From a virus: a DNA stretch of 64,000 bases. Shown here piece after piece: positions 46,231-55,245 of this stretch; position 1 is the stretch's first letter; each line of letters starts with the position of its first letter. A model generated the notes under the pieces. It searched no databases. It worked only from the letters and a program-made list of their open reading frames with translations, and was not told where the DNA came from. The stretch covers positions 1 through 64,000 of IMG/VR virus record IMGVR_UViG_3300027741_000021; one strand, 5' to 3'. The position numbers and the translations under genes are program-made.

Positions 46231-47646
46231 ATGTCATATACAATCACTCTTACCGATGGTTCAACGTTCGCAACCATACCCGACGGTACCATCAACACCA
46301 GCTCAAGCATGACCCTGGTGGGTAAAAACTACGCCGGTTACGGGCAGTTTATCAATGATAACATCATCCGTTTACTACAAAATGGAGCAAATACCACAGC
46401 ACCGGGCGCACCGCTGCAAGGTCAATTATGGTACGACCAGACCACTGGCACAATGAAAGTGTACACTGGCTCAACTTTTAAAGTTATCTCGGGTGCCACG
46501 GCTAGTTCAACTGCACCCTCTGTTTCAACAGTAGCCGGTGATTTATGGTACGACAGCGTTAACGCTCAGCTGAATGTTTACAGCGGTGCGGCTTGGATCT
46601 TGGTAGGTCCAGCCTATACTGGTGGTACTGGTGTAACTGGAGCAATTGTTGCAACCATCACAGATACCAATGCGGTAAGTCATGTGGCAGTGGAAATGTA
46701 TGTGGCTGATGCAGTTGTGGGTATCTTCAGCAAGGATGCTGCGTATACACCTGCTACACCTCCCGCAGGTGGTGGATGGACTGGTAGCAGAACAGTTCAA
46801 CCAGGTCTCACCATGTCAGGGCCAATTTCGGGTGTAACACCTTTGTTTCAGGGCACAGCCAACAATGCCAATTATCTAGGCGGAATAGCAGCTTCAGGAT
46901 TTTTAGCTACCACTACCAATCAGACCATGACAGGAACATTGGGTATCTTGAACAACACTGGACTTGCAGTTGGAGTAAATTCAGATTTCAAAGCTTCGGT
47001 GACTGGGTCTGATGTATTTTTACGTAATCAAACTACCAATGGTAACTTGATAATCCAAGTCAACGATGGTGGTGTTACAACCAATGCCATCAGTATCAAT
47101 GGTTCAACCGGTGTGGTTACTATTCCTTCAATAACTTTAGGAGCAGGTGGAAATATTGCAGTTGGAAATATTACCAACTCCAATGGTAACGGTATTGGTA
47201 ATATTGGAAACAGCACCGGTTACTTCAACACTGTGTTTGCAAAAGCTACCACAGCACTGTATGCCGACGTTGCAGAACGTTTTGCTGCTGACGAGATCTA
47301 CCAACCTGGTACTGTGGTTGAACTGGGCGGATCCGCTGAAATCACCAGGGTGTTAATAGATGCCAGTGAAAATGTGTTTGGTGTTATTTCTACTCGTCCT
47401 GCATTTACCATGAACGGTGGCGCAGGAGACAATGACACCCACCCACCAGTGGCCATGACGGGTCGTGTGCCTGTAATGGTAACAGGTGTGGTAAACAAAG
47501 GTGACAGGTTGATTTCTGCCGGTGATGGGATGGCACGTGCAGCACTAGCAGGTGAAGCTACAGCATTCAATGTGATTGGCCGTGCGCTGTCTGGCAAAAC
47601 AACCACCGGTACAGGCACTATAGAAGCCATTGTCACAATAAAATAA
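46231..47646 (+). CDS. Tail fibre-like protein
   Basis: The 471-residue protein contains two QLWYDQTTG/DLWYDSVNA-type repeats near residues 65-125 that are typical of phage fibre shafts, then Gly/Asn/Thr beta repeats. The C-terminal domain has TTALYADVAERFAADEIYQPGTVVELGG and GRVPVMVTGVVNKGDRLISAGDG, a common fibre-tip domain of marine myoviruses. The usual S74 intramolecular chaperone motif is not visible. It probably forms a trimeric fibre for host recognition. It is preceded by a late promoter and a good ribosome site. Confidence 0.72.
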   Translation: MSYTITLTDGSTFATIPDGTINTSSSMTLVGKNYAGYGQFINDNIIRLLQNGANTTAPGAPLQGQLWYDQTTGTMKVYTGSTFKVISGATASSTAPSVSTVAGDLWYDSVNAQLNVYSGAAWILVGPAYTGGTGVTGAIVATITDTNAVSHVAVEMYVADAVVGIFSKDAAYTPATPPAGGGWTGSRTVQPGLTMSGPISGVTPLFQGTANNANYLGGIAASGFLATTTNQTMTGTLGILNNTGLAVGVNSDFKASVTGSDVFLRNQTTNGNLIIQVNDGGVTTNAISINGSTGVVTIPSITLGAGGNIAVGNITNSNGNGIGNIGNSTGYFNTVFAKATTALYADVAERFAADEIYQPGTVVELGGSAEITRVLIDASENVFGVISTRPAFTMNGGAGDNDTHPPVAMTGRVPVMVTGVVNKGDRLISAGDGMARAALAGEATAFNVIGRALSGKTTTGTGTIEAIVTIK

Positions 47647-47658
47647 TAGGAAACTGAC

Positions 47659-48642
47659 ATGACATATTCAGCAGGCGGATTAATCCAGGCAGCAGACTAT
47701 AATACCTTTGCTACAAATCTTAACGCAATTTGGAGTACAGGAACAACTGACAGCGGATGGGGACAAACTGCAATTTCATCCGTCAGCGCCGGCGGGGTCG
47801 TAACTGCTACCAACTGGGCAACACTGGTCAATAATCTCGCTACATCGGGTGCTCAAACTAACACTACGATAACAGCAAGAACAGCACCAGTCACAGGTGA
47901 TGTTGTTGCCATTTTAACTAATGTAGCTACAGATATCACTAACTGTACTACCAATCGTGGTAATGCAGCTAGTTCGGGTGCTGAAGTTGGATATGCCAGT
48001 GGCACCACAAGTAAAACCACTGCCACTGGTTCTGGGCAAGCGGCCTGGACTATTACATTTACACATACCATAACATTCCCTAGTGCTGGTCAAGCTAGAT
48101 ATTTTTGGAATGCCGGCGGTCGTGTGCGATTACAATATGGCAAATCCAGTACAGGTACCGACATTGACCCTGATTGGAATACTTTTGCAGGACTTTGTGG
48201 ATCAATTTATATAACAGGAAGAGTTAACAGCGCAGCACAGACCATTGCCGGCGTCAGCTACACTGGAACCACACGTATTGGTGGCACAGGCGGAACACAA
48301 ACCACTTTGGCCACAACCACTGGGTGGTATCAACTGACCACCTCACCTGCAACCATATTTCAACTAAACAATGCCACATCTCCTTATACCGGTGAATTTA
48401 TTCGGACACAAGCCACAGCTACTTCAAGTACAGTACTGACCTTGACCACCGTTTGGAATCAACCGGCTGTGGCCGCAGCTGGAACAACAGCTAACATCTC
48501 AGGCGGAACAGCACCTGCACTTGGTGCCACTACAATCACAGGAACAGCACCAACCACATTGTGTACCTTTTTTCCACCATCAACTGCACAGGGATTGGCC
48601 AACACCTGGGGAACACCTAGTATTGCTGCTTCAGTGGTATAA
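47659..48642 (+). CDS. Virion structural / tail-fibre-associated protein
   Basis: The 327-residue protein starts with a compact motif, YSAGGLIQAADYNTFATNLNAIW...GWGQ, followed by VTATNWATLVNNL. This defines a family found, often in several copies, among tail genes of marine T4-like phages. The rest is Thr/Ala/Gly-rich beta sequence (SIYITGRVNSAAQTIAGVSY). It is the last gene before the strong terminator at 48660. A role as a fibre or decoration component is inferred from context. Confidence 0.65.
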   Translation: MTYSAGGLIQAADYNTFATNLNAIWSTGTTDSGWGQTAISSVSAGGVVTATNWATLVNNLATSGAQTNTTITARTAPVTGDVVAILTNVATDITNCTTNRGNAASSGAEVGYASGTTSKTTATGSGQAAWTITFTHTITFPSAGQARYFWNAGGRVRLQYGKSSTGTDIDPDWNTFAGLCGSIYITGRVNSAAQTIAGVSYTGTTRIGGTGGTQTTLATTTGWYQLTTSPATIFQLNNATSPYTGEFIRTQATATSSTVLTLTTVWNQPAVAAAGTTANISGGTAPALGATTITGTAPTTLCTFFPPSTAQGLANTWGTPSIAASVV

Positions 48643-48659
48643 TAGGCTAAACACCACAA

Positions 48660-48688
48660 GGGCAAAAGGTAGACTTTTGCCCTTTTTT
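48660..48688 (+). terminator. Strong intrinsic terminator ending the tail operon
   Basis: A perfect 9-bp stem GGGCAAAAG/CTTTTGCCC with a 5-nt loop is followed by seven T residues. It separates the structural operon from the modification operon. Confidence 0.92.
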
Positions 48689-48698
48689 TGTTTATAAT
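48670..48698 (+). promoter_or_regulatory. Sigma-70-like promoter nested in the terminator
   Basis: TAGACT (4 of 6 matches to TTGACA) lies 17 nt before a perfect TATAAT (48693-48698). The -35 element lies in the hairpin and the spacer includes the T-run. The expected start point, 7 nt after TATAAT, is the ATG at 48705, so the first message would be leaderless. Confidence 0.5.
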
Positions 48699-48704
48699 AC
48701 ATCA

Positions 48705-49010
48705 ATGAATACTGACAACTTACTTGCTCATGCGCGAGCCCGGTTCGACCATGCGGCTGCACGTCGTGTGTTAAAAGAAAAATATGAAGCTAAAATGCTA
48801 TTTGCACATGCTGGCGGTATGTGGCGTGCAGGTCCTGAACTGATTGCACTATTACATGCTTGCCCCGAAGAACAAGTGGTATTGCTAGATCTTTATGAAA
48901 CTCCGGTCAAAGTAAACATTACGGATTTACAGTTGTTGGCACACAGCCATTGGCAAGAGCAAATGAATGCTTGGTTGGTAGAGCATGAAGAATTAAACAA
49001 AAAACGATGA
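48705..49010 (+). CDS. Unknown small protein heading the modification operon
   Basis: The 101-residue protein has a basic helical start (HARARFDHAAARRVLKEKYEAKM), then FAHAGGMWRAGPELIALLHA and an acidic end. No catalytic motif is visible. I recall similar proteins in T4-like marine phages without known function. It has no Shine-Dalgarno and starts 7 nt after a TATAAT element. It overlaps the next gene by 4 nt. A regulator or adaptor for the operon is possible but unsupported. Confidence 0.65.
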   Translation: MNTDNLLAHARARFDHAAARRVLKEKYEAKMLFAHAGGMWRAGPELIALLHACPEEQVVLLDLYETPVKVNITDLQLLAHSHWQEQMNAWLVEHEELNKKR

Positions 49011-49810
49011 CCACTGGCGCTGTAATCTTTGCATTCAACAACGAACTCACTGACTATGTAGGTATGGCGTCATGGAGTGCTGATCGTATTCGTCGTCATC
49101 TTGGTATTCCGGTAGCAGTAATAACTGACTGTTTAGATCAATCTAAGCTACACAAGTTTGACCAAGTGATACATGCAGATCCCGTCAGCGGTGGCACAAG
49201 ATATTTTGATGATTACAAAGAAACCATCACATGGTACAATGCTGGACGAACAGATGCATACAGTCTGACTCCTTGGGATCAAACTCTAGTGCTGGATGCT
49301 GACTATGTTGTTTGTAGCAATGAATTAAAAAATGTGCTTGATATGTCGCAAGACTTTGCGTGTCATCGCCTGGCCTGGGATGTTGCAGCCATCAATCAAT
49401 TTGAAGGATTAAACTATTTTGGGCAGAATAAATTTCCCATGTGGTGGGCCACAGTAATGATGTTTCGCAAAGGTAATATTGCACAATACATCTTTGATTG
49501 TATGAACATGGTCAAACAAAACTGGATACACTATCGAGATTTATACCACATACAAGGCTCTAATTATCGTAATGATTATGCACTCAGCATTGCATTAGGC
49601 ATAGTAAGTGGACACACATTAAAAGTACACAGCATACCCTGGAGTTTAGCCAGTGTGTTGCCCGAGCATGAACTCTTACAAATTGGTGTAGATCATTTTG
49701 AAATCAAATATCAAGATCAAGGTCAATCAAAAAAGATGGAGTGGCATGGCATGGACTTTCATGCCATGGGGAAAAAATATCTAGGAGATATCATTGCCAA
49801 TCCAGTCTGA
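49007..49810 (+). CDS. Glycosyltransferase-like protein (GT-A type)
   Basis: The 267-residue protein has a GT-A-like layout: an N-terminal nucleotide-binding strand and helix (GAVIFAFNNELTDYVGMASWSA), a second strand (PVAVITDCLD), and a DxD-type motif in LVLDADYVV (D97, D99) that would bind the metal and sugar nucleotide. The C-terminal half is Trp- and His-rich (PMWWATVMMF, HGMDFHAMGKKYL). It overlaps its neighbours on both sides, so it is translated with them. The acceptor is unknown. Confidence 0.65.
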   Translation: MTTGAVIFAFNNELTDYVGMASWSADRIRRHLGIPVAVITDCLDQSKLHKFDQVIHADPVSGGTRYFDDYKETITWYNAGRTDAYSLTPWDQTLVLDADYVVCSNELKNVLDMSQDFACHRLAWDVAAINQFEGLNYFGQNKFPMWWATVMMFRKGNIAQYIFDCMNMVKQNWIHYRDLYHIQGSNYRNDYALSIALGIVSGHTLKVHSIPWSLASVLPEHELLQIGVDHFEIKYQDQGQSKKMEWHGMDFHAMGKKYLGDIIANPV

Positions 49811-50567
49811 ACGCGGGTATATTATTGTTGCACAAAACTCTGACACAATAGACTATGTTGCTTGTGCCAATCAGTTGGCTCGATCTATTAGGCATTTCCA
49901 CCCTGATGCTGAAATTTGTTTATTAACCAATACTGAAGAACACGATTCTGATCTATTCAACTACCATAAAACTTTTGCATTTCCGCCAAGTGACAATCCT
50001 TATGCCAGTGATTGGCAAGTGTTTGGTGCAAGCCCGTTTAGACAAACTATCAAACTAGAAGCAGACATGGTCATTGCCAGTGCTATAGATCATTGGTGGA
50101 CTATGTTTGAACATCGAGATGTAGTAATATCCACTGGCGCCAGAGACTTTTATGATCAACCAGCCGACAGCAGATTTTACAGAAAAGTATTTGATACCAA
50201 CAACTTGCCAGACGTTTATAATGCTATAACATACTGGAGGGTGAGTGAAACGGCACAAGAGTTTTTTCGATTGGTTCAAAAGATTTTTGAACATTGGACC
50301 AACTACAAAACTCTGTTAAAATTTCCTGACGAAGTTGCTTCAACTGACTTGGTATATGCTATGGCAGCACAGATCATGGGTGCCGATCGTGTGACCATGC
50401 CCTTTGCAACATATCCACGCATGGTACATATGAAACGCTATGTGATTCCAACTCAAACACACAATTGGACAAAAGAATTAGTATGGGAATTGAATCCGTT
50501 GAGAATCAACACTGTAGCACAATGGGGTGCAGTGCATTATCATGTGAAGGATTGGCAACATGACTGA
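49794..50567 (+). CDS. Glycosyltransferase-like protein (GT-A type)
   Basis: A TTG start at 49794 is supported by an AGGAG site 8 nt upstream; the gene overlaps the previous one by 17 nt. The 257-residue protein has the same architecture as its neighbour: YIIVAQNSDTIDYVACANQLARS at the start, ICLLTNTEEHD, then KLEADMVIAS (E89-A-D91) in the place of the DxD motif. The sequence looks paralogous to the gene at 49007. The Glu-for-Asp change in the first position is seen in some GT-A enzymes. Confidence 0.6.
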   Translation: MPIQSERGYIIVAQNSDTIDYVACANQLARSIRHFHPDAEICLLTNTEEHDSDLFNYHKTFAFPPSDNPYASDWQVFGASPFRQTIKLEADMVIASAIDHWWTMFEHRDVVISTGARDFYDQPADSRFYRKVFDTNNLPDVYNAITYWRVSETAQEFFRLVQKIFEHWTNYKTLLKFPDEVASTDLVYAMAAQIMGADRVTMPFATYPRMVHMKRYVIPTQTHNWTKELVWELNPLRINTVAQWGAVHYHVKDWQHD

Positions 50568-50904
50568 AGAAGAATTCTTGGAATTTTGGAAAATCTTTCA
50601 GTGGCCTGAACCTAAATCAGTATATTATAGACTCTACTACAATGATGTTGGCGAGCCATTGTTTTATAGCCATGAAGATTTACCCGGTAAACATATTGAT
50701 ATCACTCCTGAGCAGTTTGTACTACAAGACCAATCAGTCAAGATTATTGACGGAAAGTTAGTACGCCAGCAACAAACCAGAATAACTAAACTTGTACCCA
50801 GAAACTCTGGTGTACTTTGCCATTCGAATGATGTGACTATTGTAGTCGATCAACAACCAGGCCGATATTGGAAGAAAAAAGAAAATGTCGTTGACACAAA
50901 TTGA
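50560..50904 (+). CDS. Unknown small protein in the modification operon
   Basis: The 114-residue protein starts with an acidic helix (MTEEEFLEFWKIFQWPEPKSVYYRLYY) and has a beta-rich middle (GEPLFYSHEDLPGKHIDITPEQF), ending in a basic tail (GRYWKKKEN). No family is recognised. It overlaps both neighbours, by 8 and 20 nt, so it belongs to the coupled series. Its small size and place next to several radical SAM genes make it one possible substrate or adaptor, but nothing in the sequence shows this. Confidence 0.6.
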   Translation: MTEEEFLEFWKIFQWPEPKSVYYRLYYNDVGEPLFYSHEDLPGKHIDITPEQFVLQDQSVKIIDGKLVRQQQTRITKLVPRNSGVLCHSNDVTIVVDQQPGRYWKKKENVVDTN

Positions 50905-51817
50905 TATTGCAGACTTAGATTGCGTGTATCTAAGTTATGATGAACCACAAAAGGAAGAACACTGGGTTAAAATTAAGAATATGGTTCCTTGGGCCACTCG
51001 AGTAGACGGAGTCAAAGGTAGTGATGCTGCCCATAAAGCAGCAGCTGATGTCAGCACTACTGAACGTTTTATCTTGATTGATGGAGATAACCTTCCTGAT
51101 CCAAAGTTCTTTAATCAAACATTATCATTTCCCACCAAAGATCATGAACATGCTGTATTTAGATGGAGAGCACGTAACCACGTGAATGGACTCATGTATG
51201 GTAATGGTGGGTTGAGTTCATGGACTAGGACTTATGTGCAAGACATGCACACGCATGAAAATACCGACGGCCGCACAGAAACACAGGTTGAGTTTTGTTT
51301 TGATCCGTTGTACTGGTCTATGCATGACTGCTACTCAACCACATACCCCAATGGATCGGCATTCCATGCTTGGCGTGCAGGATTTAGAGAAGGTGTAAAG
51401 ATGTGTTTGGATCGAGGTCGCAGACCCACTGTGACTGAGTTTCAAGTTCGGGTTCATCAACGCAATCTTGACCATCTCACTATTTGGCACAATGTAGGAG
51501 CAGATACAGACTATGGATATTGGGCTATAGCTGGCGCCCGACAAGGCACATATATGACCATGCTGACAGCATGGGATTACTTACAGGTACAAAATTTTGA
51601 TGCATTAGCAGAACTATGGAATACTGTAAAAGATGAACAACCTGAACATGTGAGTAACAATGTTGCCAACGAATTGCACACACAATTGGATCTGCCCATG
51701 CACCTGCTCACTGTAGAAGCCAGTGCATTTTTCAAACATCACTATCGTAGTAACTGGCACAATCGTGGCGTTATGGTAAGAGAAATAGATGTAATACGTC
51801 AGCAAGAAGGTTGGTAA
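50885..51817 (+). CDS. Glycosyltransferase-like protein with DGDN motif
   Basis: The 310-residue protein has an N-terminal strand (DCVYLSYDEPQKEEHW), the block ATRVDGVKGSDAAHKAAAD and RFILIDGDNLPDPKFF, where D66-G-D68-N resembles the DxD metal site of GT-A transferases. Conserved aromatic and His residues follow (FRWRARNHVNGLMYGNGG). This domain is frequent in marine phages as a predicted glycosyltransferase. It overlaps the previous gene by 20 nt and the next by one base (TAATG). Confidence 0.6.
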   Translation: MSLTQIDIADLDCVYLSYDEPQKEEHWVKIKNMVPWATRVDGVKGSDAAHKAAADVSTTERFILIDGDNLPDPKFFNQTLSFPTKDHEHAVFRWRARNHVNGLMYGNGGLSSWTRTYVQDMHTHENTDGRTETQVEFCFDPLYWSMHDCYSTTYPNGSAFHAWRAGFREGVKMCLDRGRRPTVTEFQVRVHQRNLDHLTIWHNVGADTDYGYWAIAGARQGTYMTMLTAWDYLQVQNFDALAELWNTVKDEQPEHVSNNVANELHTQLDLPMHLLTVEASAFFKHHYRSNWHNRGVMVREIDVIRQQEGW

Positions 51818-52779
51818 TGTTTGTTATAAGTGGAGTTGATGATAAATTTTGGAATCAATTTGAGTTTATTGAATATCTGGTTGCTAATCAGCACAAAGTC
51901 ATTGAACTAAGCATAGTGTCAGAAGCCATTGATTTAGAAAATCTTGGTGTATACAAATTGCTGGATTTGTTTGATTTTGAGCAAGTGATTATCAAAACTT
52001 GGAATCCATTGGAAAAACATAGTCAATACAAAATTAACTTTCAAGGACCTACATTTTGTTTCAATAAAAATAATTACAATGGTTTAAAATATGTAGTTGA
52101 TATTGATCCTAAATTACACTGCTGGAATCAAGAAAAGATTTTTATGTGTTTATATGGTCGACCCAATGCTGGAAGATTAGCGTTGGCCAGCGTGCTCAAT
52201 GAAAAATATCCTAACCAAAGCACAATTCATTTTTCATGCAACACGAGTGACAATTCACTGATACAATTTGAATTTGATAAATTGCTATCTTATGATATAC
52301 ATACTATGGAATTTGCGGCAAAATTATTAAAATACCTTCCAATATTACAATCCAGCAAAGATCGTTATACACAGTTCAATGGATATGATTATAATGATCC
52401 ATTGACTAAATTATACAAAAACATATTTGTAGATATAGTAGGAGAAACACATGTAATGGGAAGAACATTTTTCCCAACTGACAAAACTACCCGACCCATG
52501 TTATTAAAAAAACCTTTTATAATATTTGCATCTCGGAATCATCTAACGTATCTAAGACAAATGGGATTTCAAACATTTCATGACTTTTGGGATGAGGATT
52601 ATGATGGATACGAAACCAGAGATAGATTATTAAAAATCTATCAAATTATCGATGATTTAGCAACCAGACCAATAGATAAACTAGTTGCTATGTATCAAAA
52701 AATGCAACCCATACTAGATCACAATTATAATTTGTTAATAAACCAAACATACAGTACAACCGTAACGGAGGTAATCTGA
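51817..52779 (+). CDS. Glycosyltransferase-family protein, paralogue 1
   Basis: The 320-residue protein ends in a shared domain: TTRPMLLKKPFIIFASRNHLTYLRQMGFQTFHDFW in parts, followed by DEDYDGYETRDRLLKIYQIIDDL. The same block occurs in the genes at 54130 and 62896, where it reads EKIYKPI...LRxxGFKTYHTLIDES. This is like the nucleotide-sugar-binding half of exostosin/GT-B-like transferases. Here the usual SEK/TEK motif is changed (TDKTTRP), so activity is less certain. The ATG at 51817 overlaps the previous stop codon. The middle has LYGRPNAGRLALASVL, matching the NGRxRxHR block of the paralogues. Confidence 0.55.
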   Translation: MFVISGVDDKFWNQFEFIEYLVANQHKVIELSIVSEAIDLENLGVYKLLDLFDFEQVIIKTWNPLEKHSQYKINFQGPTFCFNKNNYNGLKYVVDIDPKLHCWNQEKIFMCLYGRPNAGRLALASVLNEKYPNQSTIHFSCNTSDNSLIQFEFDKLLSYDIHTMEFAAKLLKYLPILQSSKDRYTQFNGYDYNDPLTKLYKNIFVDIVGETHVMGRTFFPTDKTTRPMLLKKPFIIFASRNHLTYLRQMGFQTFHDFWDEDYDGYETRDRLLKIYQIIDDLATRPIDKLVAMYQKMQPILDHNYNLLINQTYSTTVTEVI

Positions 52780-52811
52780 GTAAAAGCAATTTCTTATCTT
52801 CTGCCGAACAG

Positions 52812-54140
52812 ATGCATGCTGATCTTGGCCCAGCATTATGTTTGGCCAAATGGAAACAGGTCAGCTTACATCTTACCACAGGGTTGAATAATTCATGTTA
52901 TCATCCGCCATTGCACCAGATAGATCCTGATGTAATAGCGATCAATCCTGCGGCATTGCATAATACACAGCATAAAAAAGCACAACGAAAAATAATGCTA
53001 CAACAAGAACGCCCTAGTGAATGTAGTTATTGTTGGAACATGGAAGATCTTGGCAAACTGAGTGATCGTCATTATAGATCAGGCGAGCCTTGGGCAGCAG
53101 TAGATTTTGACAAAATAAAAAAATCAACCGGAGAAGAAGATGTTGTACCATCGTATGTGGAAGTTAATTTCAACAATGCATGCAATCTTAAATGCAGCTA
53201 TTGTAGCCCGCAGTTCAGCTCTAGCTGGCAACAAGAAGTTGAACGCCACGGCGCCTTTCCTACTTTGGTTCCCCATAACGCTCCTGAGCATTTTAGCGGC
53301 CATCGCAGGCCTATCCCTTCTCGTGATCACAACCCTTATGTAGAAGCCTTCTGGGCCTGGTGGCCCGCACTGTATCCGGAACTCAAACACTTTCGTATGA
53401 CCGGTGGTGAACCACTAATGGACAAGAATACCTATCGAGTGTTTGACTATGTGCTGGAACATCCTAAAAATGATCTACATTTGGCAGTAACTTCAAACTT
53501 CAGTGTAGAGCCTGAATTATCACAAAAATACTTTGACTATGTGAAACGACTATGCAATACCAACATTGAACACTTTATGCAATATGTGAGTCTTGACTCA
53601 GGAACTGGACCGCAGGCAGAATATATTCGGCATGGGTTGAATTTTGAAAGATTGCAGAACAACGTAGAAAGATATCTGACAGAAATCCCATATCGCAATA
53701 GTCTTACATTTATTGTGACCATGAACAATCTAAGTGTAACAGGATTTTTGCCGTTGATGCAATGGATACTGACTCTACGTCGAACACACAGTAAAACATA
53801 TCAACGTGTATGGTTTGATACACCAGTTCTAACACAGCCTGCATGGCAAAGCCTACAAACATTGCCAGAAAGCTATGCTTCAAAACTGGAACAGGCCAGA
53901 GACTTTATGTTGGCAAATCTTGAAACTACCGATGATCCATTCCATGGATTCAAAGACTACGAAGTGCAACGCTTAGAACGTGACATAGCCTGGATGAAAT
54001 CAGCACAACCACAACCCACAGCACAAGCAGATTTCTATAGATTTTTTACCGAACACGACCGCCGTAGAGGTACAAACTTTGAGAACACCTTTCCTGAGAT
54101 GTTAACTTGGTGGAAACAATGTAGTTTACATGTTAGGTAA
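52812..54140 (+). CDS. Radical SAM protein 1 (N-terminal twitch/SPASM-like, C-H subtype)
   Basis: The 442-residue protein carries the radical SAM cluster motif CNLKCSYC (C124, C128, C131) and the MTGGEPL SAM-binding motif. Before it lies a cysteine-rich SPASM/twitch-like region: C10, the SCYHPP motif (C29, H31) and CSYCW (C71, C74), which may bind a second iron-sulfur cluster. The frame is open upstream to a GGAGG site at 52767-52771, and a CTG at 52776 overlapping the previous stop (CTGA) would add 12 residues that align with paralogue 2; the ATG at 52812 has no ribosome site. The substrate is unknown; peptide or glycan modification is possible. Confidence 0.85.
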   Translation: MHADLGPALCLAKWKQVSLHLTTGLNNSCYHPPLHQIDPDVIAINPAALHNTQHKKAQRKIMLQQERPSECSYCWNMEDLGKLSDRHYRSGEPWAAVDFDKIKKSTGEEDVVPSYVEVNFNNACNLKCSYCSPQFSSSWQQEVERHGAFPTLVPHNAPEHFSGHRRPIPSRDHNPYVEAFWAWWPALYPELKHFRMTGGEPLMDKNTYRVFDYVLEHPKNDLHLAVTSNFSVEPELSQKYFDYVKRLCNTNIEHFMQYVSLDSGTGPQAEYIRHGLNFERLQNNVERYLTEIPYRNSLTFIVTMNNLSVTGFLPLMQWILTLRRTHSKTYQRVWFDTPVLTQPAWQSLQTLPESYASKLEQARDFMLANLETTDDPFHGFKDYEVQRLERDIAWMKSAQPQPTAQADFYRFFTEHDRRRGTNFENTFPEMLTWWKQCSLHVR

Positions 54141-55245
54141 TCGACCAGTCATCTGCGACACTGCCTGTGAGATTTATCCAGAAATACAGCATCTGGTGGA
54201 TGATACATTTTGGGATTTTGATCAGCACGATCCACAGGCCAATTCAATCACAATCTTTGCCAGACAAACAGTAAATCAGCATTACATAAAGATAAAAGAA
54301 TTGGCCACAACAGGATTCTTTTTACCTGTGTTGGCCAATCCAAGTGAAGGTTCAATTGTACTTAAACTTCAATGTCAACGCCTAGGACTCCTAGAGTTAA
54401 TTACTCAAAAGAAACTACTGTTGATAGGCTGCGGAGAGATGGAACCCGAACTCAATTGCATGGTGTATGATTGCTATCTTAATCGAGTAATAGGCTATGA
54501 ACAAAATATTGAACAGGGTAATCGTATTAATGAAATATACAACAAACCAACCAAACCTTACAAATTTCTATTCTTAAATGGACGTACCCGCCCTCATAGA
54601 AAATACATGATAGAAAAGATGCGTGATGCACATTTATTGGAACATGCACTTTGGACCAATCTAGATACAACTCCTGTATATCATCACACGTACCAAACTG
54701 ATCTCTTAAGCAGACCATCCGAGATACAGCTATTGCCAGTTGAATATGAAGTAGAACAATATCTCAACGGTCTTAAAGACCAATATCAACAATCGTTTAT
54801 CAAGCACGAACTGTTCAACAACCAATGGGGAGATGTATATATTCGTGCCGAACCGTACATTGATACCTATTTTAGTTTGATAACTGAAACTGTATTTGAT
54901 TATCCTTACAGTTTACGCAGCGAAAAGATTTATAAACCTATTGCCATGGGTCATCCGTTTGTGGTTGTGGCCAATCGTGAATTCTATAGAGATTTACGTA
55001 ACATGGGATTCAAAACTTATCATACACTAATAGACGAATCATTTGATCAAATAGACAACAATCAAGATCGATTAGATCGAATATCACAAGTGGTTGAAGA
55101 TCTGTGTTCAAGCGATCTGAATCAATTCCTGGTTGCAGCCCAGTCAATAAGTAAGTATAATCAACAACATATGGCTGATATAGGCCCAAAAATACATGAT
55201 GAATTCCCGTACCGTTTCTCCAACTTTATTCAAAATAACCTGTGA
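54130..55245 (+). CDS. Glycosyltransferase-family protein, paralogue 2
   Basis: The 371-residue protein has a middle block FLFLNGRTRPHRKYMIEKM (residues about 145-163) and a C-terminal block SEKIYKPIAMGHPFVVVANR followed by LRNMGFKTYHTLIDESFD. These resemble exostosin/fucosyltransferase-like GT-B domains in which the Glu-Lys pair contacts the nucleotide sugar. It lies between two C-H subtype radical SAM genes and overlaps both, repeating the order transferase-radical SAM seen just upstream. The acceptor is unknown. Confidence 0.6.
   Translation: MLGNRPVICDTACEIYPEIQHLVDDTFWDFDQHDPQANSITIFARQTVNQHYIKIKELATTGFFLPVLANPSEGSIVLKLQCQRLGLLELITQKKLLLIGCGEMEPELNCMVYDCYLNRVIGYEQNIEQGNRINEIYNKPTKPYKFLFLNGRTRPHRKYMIEKMRDAHLLEHALWTNLDTTPVYHHTYQTDLLSRPSEIQLLPVEYEVEQYLNGLKDQYQQSFIKHELFNNQWGDVYIRAEPYIDTYFSLITETVFDYPYSLRSEKIYKPIAMGHPFVVVANREFYRDLRNMGFKTYHTLIDESFDQIDNNQDRLDRISQVVEDLCSSDLNQFLVAAQSISKYNQQHMADIGPKIHDEFPYRFSNFIQNNL

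Noticed and set aside
46231-47646. S74 intramolecular chaperone domain at the fibre C-terminus
   Set aside because: The typical catalytic Ser-Lys region is not visible; the end is a different fibre-tip domain.
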